DNA of 64,000 nucleotides from positions 1,302,001-1,366,000 of the forward strand of contig NZ_CP076563.1 in assembly GCF_044357945.1 (NCBI RefSeq), in the 5' to 3' direction. The number at the start of each line of letters is the position of its first letter. Within the stretch, counting starts at the first letter, position 1. The notes beneath the pieces are model-generated. The model worked only from the letters and a program-made list of their open reading frames with translations. It had not been told where the DNA came from and made no database searches. Of this stretch, positions 41,722-51,191 are shown one piece after another. The stretch is from QAND01 sp003150225. GTDB lineage: Bacteria; Bacillota; Clostridia; Christensenellales; QAND01. Position numbers and translations under genes: made by a program.

Positions 41722-41970
41722 TTAAAATCCATCCCGGAGGTTATGCGTTGAGGGATGGATTCCAATGCCAATAAGGGTTTGGTTGATCTGCAGGAGCCGC
41801 TCCTGGTAGGAAAGCTCCTCTTGATAAACCAAGGCCTGGATTTGGGCTAGGGCACGGAGGGCTGTTTGGTTGACGGCCTCGGCCATGGCTTTATCATCCC
41901 AATCCATGAGGGATATGCAGAGAGGTTCCCTGGTGAGGATATGTACCATTACCTGTTGCAGCAGATTCAT
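41722..41970 (-). CDS. Hypothetical small protein
   Basis: 82 residues, opening MNLLQQVMVHILTREPLCIS, mostly helical and acidic-neutral (AVNQTALRALAQIQALVYQEELSYQERLLQINQTL). GGAGG stands at the right distance before the ATG, which supports translation. I recognise no family. It lies between the MerR-like and ribbon-helix-helix-like genes, divergent from the latter. Confidence 0.6.
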   Translation of the reverse strand: MNLLQQVMVHILTREPLCISLMDWDDKAMAEAVNQTALRALAQIQALVYQEELSYQERLLQINQTLIGIGIHPSTHNLRDGF

Positions 41971-42177
41971 AGCATGCCTCCGTGGAACAGTTTAAGTGAT
42001 CTGAACTAGGGAGGCTGTAACCAAAAATATAACCGAATCTGGTTCTAGTTGAAAAAAAGTTGGCCCGATATACTATTCATATAATGTGATATCTGGGTTA
42101 AAGATAAAACAAGGCGTCTTTACAAAAGATAGGATAGAATAAGGGCGGCAATGGTGAAAGGATGGGGGGATTGACCG

Positions 42178-42369
42178 GTGTTCCAAATTCAAAATGAGTT
42201 TAGCGGAGCCAATATTCCCCGTACCGTGCGCTTTACTGAAGGGTTGTTTGATCGATTAAACTGTGTGGCGCAACAGAATGGAATTTCTTTTAACCTATTG
42301 GTGTTGCAGTGTTGTAAATTTACTCTGGATTCCATGGAACAGCAGGGATTGGAAAAAAGGCTGGGGTAG
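42178..42369 (+). CDS. Small ribbon-helix-helix-like protein
   Basis: 63 residues from a GTG at 42178, eight bases after GGATGGGGGG. ANIPRTVRFTEGLFDRLNCV is a strand followed by a helix, and AQQNGISFNLLVLQCCKFTL the second helix, as in Arc/CopG-type DNA-binding proteins. TATAAT at 42080-42085 with a weak upstream box may be its promoter. No toxin gene is adjacent; the target is unknown. Confidence 0.7.
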   Translation: MFQIQNEFSGANIPRTVRFTEGLFDRLNCVAQQNGISFNLLVLQCCKFTLDSMEQQGLEKRLG

Positions 42370-42402
42370 AGCAAGAACTGAAGGGTTGGAGTTTTATTTT
42401 TT

Positions 42403-42437
42403 GAAAGAGGATGGCGAAGAGCCATCTTCTTTTTTTG
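42403..42437 (+). terminator. Terminator after the ribbon-helix-helix gene
   Basis: GAAAGAGGATGGC, GAAGA loop, GCCATCTTCTTTTTTT. Confidence 0.85.
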
Positions 42438-42492
42438 CAGAGTGGGGCCAGGGGGACTTTCGCAATGCCCCCCTTAGGCCCCCTCTGCACTC

Positions 42493-42830
42493 CCCCATAA
42501 CCCCCCAACGACACGGGGGAAGTTTCCCCCATGCCCCCTCGCGGGGGGACAGGTACGGCTATAAGGAGAAGGTTGGCATCTGTAGGATAGTTGGTTAAGG
42601 GCACACTGGCGACCGCGAAGCGGTTGCAACAAGGGCGCAGGCTCAGCCTGCCCCATAACCCTCCAACGACACGGGGGAAGTTTCCCCCATGACCCCCACG
42701 TGGGGGGACAGGTACGGCTATAAGGAGAAGGTTGGCATTTGTAGGATAGTTGGTTAAGGGCACACCAGCAACCGCGAAGCGGTTGCAACAAGGGTGCAGG
42801 CTCAGCCTGCCCCCATGGCCCCCTCGAAGG
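42493..42830. repeat. Two 159-bp tandem repeats with paired hairpins
   Basis: Units begin near 42493 and 42651. Each has CCCCATAACCC, an ACGGGGGAAGTTTCCCCCAT palindrome, a second C/G palindrome (CCCC...GGGGGG), a conserved stretch with GGTACGGCTATAAGGAGAAG and GTAGGATAGTTGGTTAAGGG, then GCGACCGC-GAA-GCGGTTGC (42609-42627) or GCAACCGC-GAA-GCGGTTGC (42768-42786), and GCAGGC-TCA-GCCTGC (42637-42651, 42796-42810). No gene lies between 42370 and 42944. The GTTGGTTAAGGGCACAC part also occurs in the block at 40000. Confidence 0.9.
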
Positions 42831-42900
42831 GAGAAGGGGAAATGATTTTGAAATATCTAAAGCCATAAATGGAATGCCCTTGTATCCGAATAGGAAATAC

Positions 42901-42931
42901 AAAAACAGGAGACGGTGTGAGCCGTCTCCTG
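42901..42931 (-). terminator. Terminator of thpR
   Basis: On the minus strand CAGGAGACGG, a six-base loop and CCGTCTCCTG are followed by TTTTT. Confidence 0.9.
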
Positions 42932-42944
42932 TTGATTTGGCGGG

Positions 42945-43478
42945 TTAGCGGGGCAGAGGAATGGACAGCAGGGCGTCGTAGACCGGAGGCCCCTCGGTGG
43001 TGACGCTGCGGTAAAGGGTGAGATTGGTGGCGAAGAAGATGTCGCTCTTGACGGTGAGCTGGTTGGCAGTGCGGTAATCTACCCCTCGCATCAGGGTGAT
43101 GTGGGGGAAGAAGGGCCGGGGCTCCTGGGTGACGCCTCGCCGCAGAAGGGCGGCGCTGATACGCTGCTCCATATGGGTTAAAGCGTCGGTATCCCCGCCC
43201 ATCCGGGCGTAGATGGTGTCGCCCCCGGAGCGGACAAAGCCGCCGATGCCGTTGACGGTCAACAGGGGCGCCAGAGCGGAATCCCCCTCGGCCTGCACCA
43301 CCTGGGCGATGAGATCGACAAGGCTGTCCGGCACGTGTTCAAAATACCGAAGGGTGATGTGCATGGTGTTGGTGGGAACGCTCCGGCCCCCTACCCCCAG
43401 GGCCATCAGCCGCTGCTGCAGGGTGCCCAGCATCTCCTTGGCGCTATCGGGTATATCCAGGGCGATGAACAGCCGCAT
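42945..43478 (-). CDS. thpR: RNA 2',3'-cyclic phosphodiesterase (2H family)
   Basis: 177 residues from the ATG at 43478. Both catalytic H-x-T/S-x motifs are present: MHITLRYFEHVP and PHITLMRGVDY. It opens MRLFIALDIPDSAKEML. Enzymes of this family open 2',3'-cyclic phosphates and can ligate 2'-5' ends in vitro; the biological RNA is not known. A second ATG three codons upstream (43487) is possible. It diverges from addB. Confidence 0.92.
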   Translation of the reverse strand: MRLFIALDIPDSAKEMLGTLQQRLMALGVGGRSVPTNTMHITLRYFEHVPDSLVDLIAQVVQAEGDSALAPLLTVNGIGGFVRSGGDTIYARMGGDTDALTHMEQRISAALLRRGVTQEPRPFFPHITLMRGVDYRTANQLTVKSDIFFATNLTLYRSVTTEGPPVYDALLSIPLPR

Positions 43479-43674
43479 GACATCCATCCTTCCGTCGTTT
43501 CTTTGTTTCATTATACCGAGTGGAAGGGTTGGATACAAGACAGGGTTCGCCTTTTTTCGCATATTTTGTGGCTTGAGCAAAAATTGGGCCCAATATCTGT
43601 CCATCCATTGGGATGGGTTCTTTTCCAACGGAGGCTTCGGCGGTATAATAGGAAGAAACAAAGGAGGTGGCAGG

Positions 43675-46600
43675 ATGGTCCATATGATCGCCGGACGGGC
43701 GGGCAGCGGCAAAAGCCGCAGGATGTACGAGATGGCGGAGGCCGCCATGGAGGCGGGCAAGCGGGTGTACCTCATCGTGCCGGACCAGGCCACCTTCCAA
43801 ACCGAGTGGGAGATGGCAAAGCGCCGTCCCCAGGGGGGCATGGCGGGCAGCGGGGTGCTGTCCTTCTCCCGGCTGTGCGACCGGGTTCTGCAGGAGACCG
43901 GCGGCGCGGCCCGGCCCTATCTCTCGGAGCGGGGGGCTGTGATGGCGGTGTCCATGCTGCTGCTCCGCCATCGGGAGGAATTTGCCACCTTTGGAGGGTA
44001 TGTGAACTCCCCCAGCTTTGCCGCCCTTTTATACCAGCAGCTCTGTGAGCTGCGGCGGTTTTCCATCGGGCCGGAGGAGCTGCGGGAGATGGATTCCCCC
44101 CGGGTGCGGGACGTGGCCCTGATGCTGGAGGCCTATCAAAAGGACATCCTCTCCCGGTACACCGACGTGGTGGGCCGCATGGAGATGATGGTGGGGCGCA
44201 TCCCCGAGGCCCCCATGCTGCGGGGGAGCCATGTGTTCATCGATGGGTTTGAGATGGTGACGGACCAGCTTCTGCGGGCGGTGGGCGCCATCATGGGGAC
44301 GGCGGAGGAGGTGGCCGTTACCTTCCGCCTGGGCCAAGAGAACGACCGGGATTTCCCCATCTTTGAGACGGAGCTGAGCCATTATAAGCGGATTGAAAAG
44401 CTGGCCCTTTCGGCGGGGAAACGGCTGCACCCCGTCCCCCTCTACGGCAAGGAGGCCGCCTTCCGCCAGCGCTCCCCCATGCTCCGGCATCTGGAGGCGG
44501 AGCTGTTCTCCCTCCCCTACAACGTGTACCGCGGCCCCTACGACGGCAGCGTCCTCATCCGGGAGGCCGCCCATGGCCGGGAGGAGGCCGCCGCCGCCGC
44601 CCGGTACATCGCCTACCTGGTACGGGAGGAGGGACTCCGGTACCGGGACATCTTCGTGCAGCTATGTGACCCCGGCCTATCGGGCCTTTTGCGGGAGGAG
44701 TTTGAGGCCCACGGCATCCCCTGCTTTCTGGATGAGAAGCGCCCGGTGATGCTAAAGACCGTCTGCCGGTTTGGCTTGGCCCTTTTAAAATGCGCCGTCT
44801 CCGGCATGGCCCGGGACGACGTGCTGGCCCTTTTGAAAACCGGCCTGTTTCCCGTCTCGGAGGAGGAGGCCGCCTTTGTCCAGAACTACATGGTGGAGCG
44901 GGGGCTGCGGTACCTATCGGCCCGGGCTGCCGCCCAGGAGGAGGATCCCGGCGCCCGGCGGCTTTTGGAGCGGGTCCATCGCCCCCTTAGCCGCCTGCGG
45001 GCGGAGCTCCGGGGCAATGCCGCCGCTATGGCCCGGGCCTTCTACGCCGCCATGGCGGAGTACGAGGAGGGCATCGCCGCCTTTTTGGGCGGCCTTGTGA
45101 CGGAGGATCCGGAGGCGGCGGACGAGGAAAAACTAGCCTACGAGGCCCTTATGGGCATCCTCACCCAGATGGACGCCATGATGGGGGAGGCGCTATTGAC
45201 CCCTGGGGAGTTCTATCAGACGGTGCGGGCGGGGCTTTTGGCGGAGGAGATCGCCGTTCTTCCTCCCACCGCCGACTGCGTGTCGGTGGGGGACATGGAT
45301 CGGAGCCGGGCGGCGTTGGTGGAATGCCTCCTGGTGCTGGGGGCCAACGACGGCTGTCTGCCCCGGACGCCCCGGCCCTCCAGCATCCTGCCCCAGCGTG
45401 AGGTGGAGCGGATGGAGGCCGCCGGCCTCTGGCTGGGCAACGATGCCCAGCTTCGCATGGCAGAGGAGGAATGGACGGTCTATGGGGCATTCAGCAAGCC
45501 CAAGGGCCGGCTCTATTTGTCCTATTCCGCTCTGGACGGCCGGGGCACCCCCAGGGGCCGCAGCCCGGTGGTTTCCGATCTGCTGCGCCTGTTCCCGGAG
45601 CTCCGCGTGTACCCCGCCCAGGGCTATGGGAACGCCCGGGGCTACGCGGTAACGGCGCAATCGGGGGCGGCCGCCGCGCGAACCGCCGCCGGGGCCTATG
45701 GGCGGGGGGAAGCGGTGGACGGAAGCTTTGGCGCGCTGTACCGGGTCTGCCGGGATCGCATGGGTTGGGAGGAGCCGGATCTACACCGGTTGGACCACTT
45801 GGACGAGGGTTTGGCGGAGGAGCTGTTTTTGCCGAAGGGCGCGGTCTCCGCCACGCGGATGGAGCGATACGCCCGGTGTCCTTTCTCCCATTTTGTGGAA
45901 AGCGGTCTCCGTCCCCAGGAGATCCGGGAGCCGGGGGTGGCTCCCCGGGACCGGGGGGATATCCTCCATGAGGCTTTGGAAAAGGTGGTGGCTCTGCGTA
46001 AGGGGGACTGGACCCTTGGCCGGGAGGAGATTCAGAAACTGGCCCTGGAGGTGGTGGAGAAGATCTTTGCCCAGCGCAAGGCCGCTCCCGGGCCTCGGGA
46101 CGGCTATCAGAAAAAGGCCTTGGGCGAAGCGGCTCAGGAGGCCTTTCTCGCCCTGTTCGCACAGCTGCGAGACAGCGGGTTCCAGCCGGTGGGGGTGGAG
46201 GACTTTTTCCGGGAGGGGGCTCTCATCCAGTTGCCGGGGCGGCGTCCCGTCCGGGTGATGGGGAAGATCGACCGGGTGGATCTGGCCACCGTCCATGGCC
46301 GCCGGTATGTCCGGGTGGTGGACTATAAATCCGGCAAGGCGTCCTATGATCTGGAGGCCATCCGGGAGGGAACGGATTTGCAGCTGCCCATCTACGCCGC
46401 CGCGGCTCAGGAGGCCACGGGCGCTCAGGTGGCCGGGATGTTCCTCATGCCGGTGGGCCGGGGGGACAAGCACCGTTTGGACGGGGTGGCCCTGGGGGAG
46501 GACGACGTCGTCAACGCCATGGATCCGGCCCTTATGACCCAGAACAAAAGCGAGATTCTGCCCATTCAGCGAAACCGGGACGGCAGCTTTAGCAAGCGCT

Positions 46601-46809
46601 CGGGGGTAGGCAGCCAGGAGAGTTTGGAGGAGATCCTGAACCTGGCCCGCACCCGGACCGGGGAGCTGGTGGAGGCCATGCTGGAGGGGGACTGCCAGGC
46701 CCGGCCCAACCGTCGGGCCAACCCCTGCCGCTTCTGCGCTTATGGGGGCATCTGCCGCCGCCGGGGCGGCGAAAGGGAGGAGGGCCGATTCTATGAAACG
46801 GATGACTGA
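43675..46809 (+). CDS. addB: ATP-dependent helicase/deoxyribonuclease subunit B
   Basis: 1044 residues from the ATG at 43675 with AAAGGAGGTGG upstream. The N-terminal inactivated helicase fold has MIAGRAGSGKS (P-loop 7-14) and the C-terminal RecB-type nuclease has VVDYKSGKASYDL near residue 881. Four Cys for the iron-sulfur staple are present: one in YARCPFSHFV near 735 and three in NPCRFCAYGGIC near 1018-1027. AddAB processes double-strand ends to a Chi-dependent 3' tail. The long upstream frame lies over thpR and is rejected. Coupled to addA by overlap. Confidence 0.96.
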   Translation: MVHMIAGRAGSGKSRRMYEMAEAAMEAGKRVYLIVPDQATFQTEWEMAKRRPQGGMAGSGVLSFSRLCDRVLQETGGAARPYLSERGAVMAVSMLLLRHREEFATFGGYVNSPSFAALLYQQLCELRRFSIGPEELREMDSPRVRDVALMLEAYQKDILSRYTDVVGRMEMMVGRIPEAPMLRGSHVFIDGFEMVTDQLLRAVGAIMGTAEEVAVTFRLGQENDRDFPIFETELSHYKRIEKLALSAGKRLHPVPLYGKEAAFRQRSPMLRHLEAELFSLPYNVYRGPYDGSVLIREAAHGREEAAAAARYIAYLVREEGLRYRDIFVQLCDPGLSGLLREEFEAHGIPCFLDEKRPVMLKTVCRFGLALLKCAVSGMARDDVLALLKTGLFPVSEEEAAFVQNYMVERGLRYLSARAAAQEEDPGARRLLERVHRPLSRLRAELRGNAAAMARAFYAAMAEYEEGIAAFLGGLVTEDPEAADEEKLAYEALMGILTQMDAMMGEALLTPGEFYQTVRAGLLAEEIAVLPPTADCVSVGDMDRSRAALVECLLVLGANDGCLPRTPRPSSILPQREVERMEAAGLWLGNDAQLRMAEEEWTVYGAFSKPKGRLYLSYSALDGRGTPRGRSPVVSDLLRLFPELRVYPAQGYGNARGYAVTAQSGAAAARTAAGAYGRGEAVDGSFGALYRVCRDRMGWEEPDLHRLDHLDEGLAEELFLPKGAVSATRMERYARCPFSHFVESGLRPQEIREPGVAPRDRGDILHEALEKVVALRKGDWTLGREEIQKLALEVVEKIFAQRKAAPGPRDGYQKKALGEAAQEAFLALFAQLRDSGFQPVGVEDFFREGALIQLPGRRPVRVMGKIDRVDLATVHGRRYVRVVDYKSGKASYDLEAIREGTDLQLPIYAAAAQEATGAQVAGMFLMPVGRGDKHRLDGVALGEDDVVNAMDPALMTQNKSEILPIQRNRDGSFSKRSGVGSQESLEEILNLARTRTGELVEAMLEGDCQARPNRRANPCRFCAYGGICRRRGGEREEGRFYETDD

Positions 46810-49800
46810 CGCCCAGCGGGCCGCCGCCCTGACCTGGGACCGCAATGTGGGGGTATCCGCCGGGGCGGGCAGCGGCAAGACCTCGGTAATGGTGGAGCGG
46901 GCCGTGGGGCTCATCACCCATGGGGCGGATATTCGGGAGATGCTGATGATGACCTTTACCGTCAACGCCACAGAGGGCATCCGGAGCCGCATCCGGGAGG
47001 CCCTGGCGGAGGCCGTAGCGAAGAAGCCCGACAACCGGCTCCGGCGGCAGATCTCCGCCATTGGCTCCGCCGGCATCAGCACCATCCACGCCTTCTGCCT
47101 GGACTTGGTCCGGGAGTTTTTTCATGCCGCTAGGGTGGATCCCATGTTTTCCCTTGTGGGGGAGATTCAGCGGGCTATGCTGTCTACCCGGGTCATGGAA
47201 ACCCTTATGGAGGATCGGTTCTCCACGGGGGATCAGGGGTTTTATGACCTGGTGGACCGCTGCGGCGGGGAGCGGGCCCTGGCCCAATTGATCCAGCGGG
47301 TGGATCAGACCGCCCAGACCCTGCCCGACCGGGAGGGGTTCTATGCCCGCCTGACCCAGCCCTATGCCGACGCCGCTTGGCTGGCGGAATATGCCCAAGA
47401 GGCCCGGCAGCGGCTTCGCTGTGAGCTGCTCCTTCCGGTGGAGGAGGCGGTCCGGGCGGTGGAGGAAGGGGCTCCGGGAGCGGAAAAATACTTGGGCGAG
47501 CTGCGGGGCTGTGTCCTAGGCGTCCGGGAGGCGCTAACGCTGGAGCCGGGGCCCCAGGCCCTGGCGGCTCTACACGCCCTTGTATTTCCCCGGATTACCC
47601 CTTTGAACCGGGAGGAGCCGGAGCTTCGGGATTATGTCAAGGAACGGGTGGATGCCGCCAAAGCCGCCATCGCCTGGGCGGGCAAATGTCCCGTCTACCT
47701 GCGCTCTCCGGAGGAGAATCGAGCCGCGCTCCGGGAGCTTCTGCCCCAGGCGGACCTGCTCCGGGAGCTGGCGCTGGAATACCGGCGGCTTCTGGATCAG
47801 GAGAAGAGCGCTCTGCGGCTGTTGGAGTTTTCCGATGTGGAGCATCTGGCTCTCCGGGTTCTCCGGGATCCGTTGGTCCAGGAGGAGCTGGGGCATCGAT
47901 ACAAATACGTGTTTGTGGACGAATATCAGGATGTAAGCCCCCTTCAGCAGGCGGTCATCGACCTGCTGCCGGGAAATCAGTTCTTTGTGGGGGACATCAA
48001 GCAGAGCATCTACGGATTCCGGGATGCCGAGCCCACCCTATTTCTCCGGCGGTTTGAGGACTACCGGGAGCGGGAGGATTGCTTGGCGGTTCAGCTGCAG
48101 CATAACTTCCGCAGCAGCCCCGCCATTTTGGAGGCCGTCAACGCCGTGTTTGACCGTTGCATGACCCCGGAGCTGGGACGGGTGGATTATCAAAAGGAGC
48201 ATCGGCTGATCCCCGGCCGGCAGGGGGAGTGGGGGGAACGCCCTCGGCTGCTGCTGGTTCCCGACCTGCGGGAGGAGGAGCTTACTAACGCCGCTGCTCA
48301 GGCGCTGGTCATGGCCCGGGAGATGGAACGGCTGCGGGGAGAGGGATACCGGTATGGGGATATGGTTATCCTTTTGCGGAGCATAGGGGATAGGGCGGGA
48401 GAGATACAGAGGGTGCTCAGCGCCGCCGGCATCCCCGCTGTAACCCCGCCTATGGCGGGCTATTTTGGAACCCCCTCCATGGAAGCGCTTTTGGGCCTGC
48501 TGCGGTATGTGGACAATCCTTTGGACGATACCGCTTTGTTAGCTGCCCTTGCCCTATGGGGGCTTTCCGCCGACGACCTGGCCGCCATCCGGCTGAGCTG
48601 CCGGGAGGGAGCTTACCATGAGGCCCTTAGCGCCTACCAAACGCCGGGCCCCCTTCTGGAGGCGGTTACCGATTTTCGCCGAAGGATGGCGGAATACCGC
48701 CGTTATGCCGCCGTATACGGGGTGGAACGGCTGGTGGCACGGATCAAAGGGGAGTTGGCGGGGCCTTTGGATCTATATTCCCTGAACCAGGATAACCTTT
48801 CTCCTCTTACGGCTGTTCTAGCATATGCCCGGGAATTTGACCAGCGAGGAGGTGGAAACCTCTATGAGTTTTTGAAGGTGCTGGATCGGGTTCGGGAGGA
48901 CAGCCACGCCGGCCGGGAGATGCCCATCGCTCCCAGCGCCGCTGGCGATGCAGTGCGGATCATGACGGTTCACGGCAGCAAGGGGCTGGAGTTTCCGGTG
49001 GTGTTCTTTGCCGCTGCTGAAAGCCGATTTAACACCGCCGACCTGCGAGGGGTGCCGGTGGACCGGGACCTGGGCGTGGCGCTGCCCCTTCTGCGGGAGG
49101 GGGAGCGGGAGGACGGCCCTTTGCGGGAACCCATGGGATCGGCCATCCGCCGCCGGAACCTGGAGGAGGAGATGCGCATTCTCTACGTGGCCCTGACCCG
49201 GGGGGAACGGGAGCTCCTGGTGGTGGCTACGGGGGACGGGGAAACGGCGCCTCCAGCGGCTCAATCCGCTCGGTGTCCCCTGGATTGGATTCTGCCCGCG
49301 GCCGAGGCCTTTGCGGTGGAACGGCTCACGGAGGTCCCCCGGCTTCGGGCGGCCCAGCGGCCCACCTTTGCCCGACTGGCCCAGGAGGCCGACCCACGGG
49401 AGATGGAGGAACTGGCCCACAGGCTGGACTACCGGTACCCCTATGAGGATCAGGTAAAGCAGCCCCAGCGGGCGGCCCCTTCCGCCGTGGGCACAGCCCC
49501 TGAGGAACGGCTGGAGCTGGTCCGCCCCCGGTTTGTGGGGGAGGAAGAGGGATTTACCGGCGCTGAACGGGGAACCATCGTCCACAAAGCCATGATGCTC
49601 CTGGATCTTTCGGCTATTGCTACCGCTGAGGACTTGGCCGCCCAGCTGGAGGGCCTGGTTCGCCGGGAGCTGTTGACCCAGCGGGAGGCGGAGGCGGTGG
49701 ATCCCGCTATGATCCTGGGTTTTGTGAAGTCTCCTGTTTACGCCCGGGTAGCATCCAGCCCCCGGGTTTATCGGGAGCTGCCCTTCAACCTTGTGGTACC

Positions 49801-50080
49801 AGCCCGGGAGCTTTTGATGGAGGGGGACGGCGAGGTGATGGTTCAAGGCATTGTGGACTGTGCCTTTGTGGAGGATGGCAGGCTGATCATCCTGGACTAT
49901 AAAACCGATTATGTACGGCCGGGCGGGGGAATCCTTGCGTTGCAGGAGCGCTACCGCCATCAGATGCGCATCTACCGTCGGGCCATGGAACGGACCATGG
50001 GCCTTAGGGTGGGAGAGGTGATCTTGTTTTTGCTGCGGACAGGAGAAGCGCTTACCATGCCTTTGGAAGAGGATATGTAA
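46793..50080 (+). CDS. addA: ATP-dependent helicase/nuclease subunit A
   Basis: 1095 residues; the ATG at 46793 lies eight bases after GGGAGGAGGG and overlaps the addB end by 17 bases. UvrD-type helicase with SAGAGSGKT (22-30), Walker B VFVDEYQDVSPLQ near 373, HNFRSS near 436, MTVHGSKGLEFPVVF and LYVALTRGERELL; the C-terminal nuclease carries LIILDYKTDYV near 1034. It is the motor and second nuclease of AddAB. Shorter than the Bacillus protein (about 1230). Confidence 0.96.
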   Translation: MKRMTDAQRAAALTWDRNVGVSAGAGSGKTSVMVERAVGLITHGADIREMLMMTFTVNATEGIRSRIREALAEAVAKKPDNRLRRQISAIGSAGISTIHAFCLDLVREFFHAARVDPMFSLVGEIQRAMLSTRVMETLMEDRFSTGDQGFYDLVDRCGGERALAQLIQRVDQTAQTLPDREGFYARLTQPYADAAWLAEYAQEARQRLRCELLLPVEEAVRAVEEGAPGAEKYLGELRGCVLGVREALTLEPGPQALAALHALVFPRITPLNREEPELRDYVKERVDAAKAAIAWAGKCPVYLRSPEENRAALRELLPQADLLRELALEYRRLLDQEKSALRLLEFSDVEHLALRVLRDPLVQEELGHRYKYVFVDEYQDVSPLQQAVIDLLPGNQFFVGDIKQSIYGFRDAEPTLFLRRFEDYREREDCLAVQLQHNFRSSPAILEAVNAVFDRCMTPELGRVDYQKEHRLIPGRQGEWGERPRLLLVPDLREEELTNAAAQALVMAREMERLRGEGYRYGDMVILLRSIGDRAGEIQRVLSAAGIPAVTPPMAGYFGTPSMEALLGLLRYVDNPLDDTALLAALALWGLSADDLAAIRLSCREGAYHEALSAYQTPGPLLEAVTDFRRRMAEYRRYAAVYGVERLVARIKGELAGPLDLYSLNQDNLSPLTAVLAYAREFDQRGGGNLYEFLKVLDRVREDSHAGREMPIAPSAAGDAVRIMTVHGSKGLEFPVVFFAAAESRFNTADLRGVPVDRDLGVALPLLREGEREDGPLREPMGSAIRRRNLEEEMRILYVALTRGERELLVVATGDGETAPPAAQSARCPLDWILPAAEAFAVERLTEVPRLRAAQRPTFARLAQEADPREMEELAHRLDYRYPYEDQVKQPQRAAPSAVGTAPEERLELVRPRFVGEEEGFTGAERGTIVHKAMMLLDLSAIATAEDLAAQLEGLVRRELLTQREAEAVDPAMILGFVKSPVYARVASSPRVYRELPFNLVVPARELLMEGDGEVMVQGIVDCAFVEDGRLIILDYKTDYVRPGGGILALQERYRHQMRIYRRAMERTMGLRVGEVILFLLRTGEALTMPLEEDM

Positions 50081-50092
50081 GGAGGAACCGTT

Positions 50093-50824
50093 ATGGAATT
50101 GATCTATCTGGGCCACAGCGGCATGCTGGTACATGGGGAAAAAGCATCCTTTCTCATGGATTATTATCTCGATCAGGGGGAGGGGCGGGGGCTTTGTCAC
50201 GGTGTGATGGACGAGGAGGGGCTCTCCCTGCCGGGACGGCTGTATGTGCTGATTTCCCACAGCCACGGGGACCATCTCAACCCCGTGGTGTTCGGCTATG
50301 AAAACTGCCGGAAGGACGTGGTCTATGTGGTGGCCCGGGAGGCCCAGGACAAGGTACCCAAAACCCTTCGGTCTTCGGTGGTGTTTTTGGAGAAAGGGGA
50401 GGCGTATCGGGATGAACTGGCGTTGATCCGGGCCTATGGCTCCACCGATCTGGGCGTTTCCTTCTATGTGGAGGCCGAGGGAAAGCGGTTTTTCCATGCC
50501 GGGGATCTCAATGACTGGCACTGGAACCAGGAGGTGCCCCCAGAAGAGGCCCAGGGATATACTCGGGCCTACCGGGAGGAGCTGGCGGCCCTTTCCCGAG
50601 ACGTCTCCACATTGGATCTGGCGATGTTCCCGGTGGACGGCCGCCTGGGCCCTGATGCCGCCAACGGCGCCGTGGCCTTCCTTTCCGCCATCCCTACCCG
50701 GGTGTTCGCTCCCATGCACTTTGGGGAGGACTACCGTGCCCAAGACGGACTTGTTGCCCGCGGGCCCTTCGGCGGCACCCGGGTGATTCGGTGGACCAGG
50801 CGGGGGGAGCGGGCTTCCTTTTAA
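50093..50824 (+). CDS. Metallo-beta-lactamase-fold hydrolase
   Basis: 243 residues. The metal motif LISHSHGDHLNP gives H-x-H-x-D-H, with other ligands likely in FFHAGDLNDWHW and the C-terminal FAPMHFGEDY. It opens MELIYLGHSGMLVHGEKASFLMD, as in the UlaG/YcjM-like L-ascorbate-6-phosphate lactonase-type group, where the substrate is usually small. It follows addA after 12 bases with AAGGAGG and may be cotranscribed. Substrate unknown. Confidence 0.85.
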   Translation: MELIYLGHSGMLVHGEKASFLMDYYLDQGEGRGLCHGVMDEEGLSLPGRLYVLISHSHGDHLNPVVFGYENCRKDVVYVVAREAQDKVPKTLRSSVVFLEKGEAYRDELALIRAYGSTDLGVSFYVEAEGKRFFHAGDLNDWHWNQEVPPEEAQGYTRAYREELAALSRDVSTLDLAMFPVDGRLGPDAANGAVAFLSAIPTRVFAPMHFGEDYRAQDGLVARGPFGGTRVIRWTRRGERASF

Positions 50825-50929
50825 TGGTTTTACGGTCATAGTTTCATTTTTATATGGGGATTTGTTGAAAAAAGGGATCCTCCGAATTTCCAAGGTATAT
50901 GGATTCGAGAGCGATGGAATGCTATAATA

Positions 50930-50938
50930 GGAAAAAAG
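50930..50938 (+). promoter_or_regulatory. Extended -10 promoter of the rubredoxin-flavodiiron pair
   Basis: TGCTATAAT fits the TGnTATAAT extended -10 form; no good -35 box is seen. Confidence 0.6.
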
Positions 50939-50957
50939 CACCAAGGAGGACGATAGC

Positions 50958-51119
50958 ATGGATAAATATTACTGCACCGCTTGCAGCTGGGAATACGATC
51001 CCGCCGTTGGAGTACCCGACCAGGGCATCGCTCCTGGAACTCCCTTTGAGGACCTTCCCGAGGACTTTACCTGTCCCATCTGCGGCCTGGGCAAGGACGC
51101 CTTTGCCAAGGTAGAGTAG
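50958..51119 (+). CDS. Rubredoxin
   Basis: 53 residues, too short for many gene finders. Two C-x-x-C clusters, YYCTACSWEYDP and FTCPICGLGKDAF, bind one iron; PGTPFEDLPEDF is the classical rubredoxin middle. Ribosome site AAGGAGG. It should pass electrons to the flavodiiron protein 72 bases downstream for reduction of oxygen or nitric oxide, as in other anaerobes. Confidence 0.95.
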   Translation: MDKYYCTACSWEYDPAVGVPDQGIAPGTPFEDLPEDFTCPICGLGKDAFAKVE

Positions 51120-51131
51120 CCGAACGAGCCG

Positions 51132-51171
51132 AACCGCTGGGGGCATGGGATTATCCCAGGCCCCCGGTTTT
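51132..51171 (+). terminator. Terminator-like hairpin between rubredoxin and fprA
   Basis: ACCG, GGGGGC, inner TGGGA/TCCCA, GCCCCC, GGT and TTTT. Imperfect T run, so possibly partial read-through to the next gene. Confidence 0.65.
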
Positions 51172-51191
51172 CGATTTAGGAGGGAATCCCA

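Noticed and set aside
48818..50959. Open frame of 713 codons opposite addA and the metallo-hydrolase
   Set aside because: Crosses two real genes and a promoter; composition typical of antisense frames.
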